A DNA stretch of 64,000 bases, from positions 6,888,563 through 6,952,562 of the forward strand of contig OU452212.1 in NCBI GenBank assembly GCA_911728435.2, given 5' to 3'. Each line of letters begins with the position of its first letter. Position 1 is the first letter of the stretch. Under the pieces are notes generated by a model. The model saw nothing but the letters and a program-made list of their open reading frames with translations. It made no database searches and was not told the DNA's origin. Made by a program: the position numbers and the translations under genes. The stretch comes from Apoderus coryli (Eukaryota; Arthropoda; Insecta; Coleoptera; Attelabidae). Positions 63,805-64,000 of this stretch are shown here, piece by piece.

Positions 63805-64000
63805 GGTCATTGAATACGTCCGCAGGATGACACATAGATGGCATTACTACAATTTTTTCCATATGATTTTTATTTAGAACTAACCTTTAAACGATACGTG
63901 TATAAATTTGACAGCAATATGACTATCGTTTCGTGAGTTAGAGCATTTTGTGTGAACCAAAAAAAATGGAAATAAGTCAACTTCGAGTTTTGATAAAGCA
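63805..64000 (+). mobile_element. Start of a mariner, cut by the window edge
   Basis: From TTAGGTCATTGAATACGTCC onward the sequence follows the mariner at 51836 with about 90 percent identity by eye. It includes the 5' untranslated part and the transposase start MEISQL. The remainder lies outside the window. Confidence 0.88.

Overview
This is nuclear DNA from an insect. The genes are split by short GT-AG introns, intergenic DNA is AT-rich, and several Tc1/mariner elements, non-LTR retrotransposon fragments and MITE-like elements are present. The gene content also points to an insect: an imaginal disc growth factor, and an MBD-R2-type protein joining THAP, Tudor, MBD-like, C2H2 and PHD modules. 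A beetle or another non-dipteran insect seems plausible, but the window does not fix the order. Exon boundaries below were built by hand from splice sites and reading phase. In every multi-exon model the summed coding length is a multiple of three.

Layout. 1-2,780 is AT-rich and holds one decayed retroelement. 2,784-24,327 is the gene-dense half: SPRYD7 (-), the RNA polymerase II subunit RPB4 (+), MBD-R2/PHF20 (-), the KEOPS subunit TPRKB/Cgi121 (+), symplekin (+) and the ciliary ruler protein CCDC39 (-). SPRYD7/RPB4 and MBD-R2/TPRKB are head-to-head pairs. RPB4/MBD-R2 and symplekin/CCDC39 are tail-to-tail. 24.3-26.9 kb is a transposon-rich gap with a hAT-type element that carries a 174-bp tandem satellite. 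A C2H2 zinc-finger gene (+) fills 26,923-31,026 and a Rho-family GTPase (-) 32,877-33,771.

33.8-43.5 kb is a transposon graveyard. It contains mariner relics, a MADF-coding TIR element, nested Tc1/mariner-like elements, and the 3' half of a non-LTR element with RNase H. It also contains a nearly full-length mariner-type element that has lost the block expected to hold a catalytic Asp. TAF10 (-), an unnamed conserved gene (-) and an imaginal disc growth factor gene (-) follow. The growth factor gene has two possible signal-peptide first exons. 55-57.6 kb holds another non-LTR fragment and a MITE. DCUN1D1 (-) lies at 58,141-59,306. A first coding exon of an unidentified gene (+) at 60,255 runs towards the right edge, and a mariner begins at the very end.

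Together the host genes are mostly core nuclear machinery: transcription (RPB4, TAF10), chromatin (MBD-R2), mRNA 3' processing (symplekin), tRNA t6A modification (TPRKB) and cullin neddylation (DCUN1D1). There is no sign that they form one pathway; they look like ordinary neighbours. I found no convincing wholly new multi-gene system. The most unusual items are the satellite-carrying hAT element and its relatives in introns, the duplicated Idgf first exon, a splice donor that appears to sit in a transposon end, and the unnamed gene with a Cys and an Asp-Ser-His motif.
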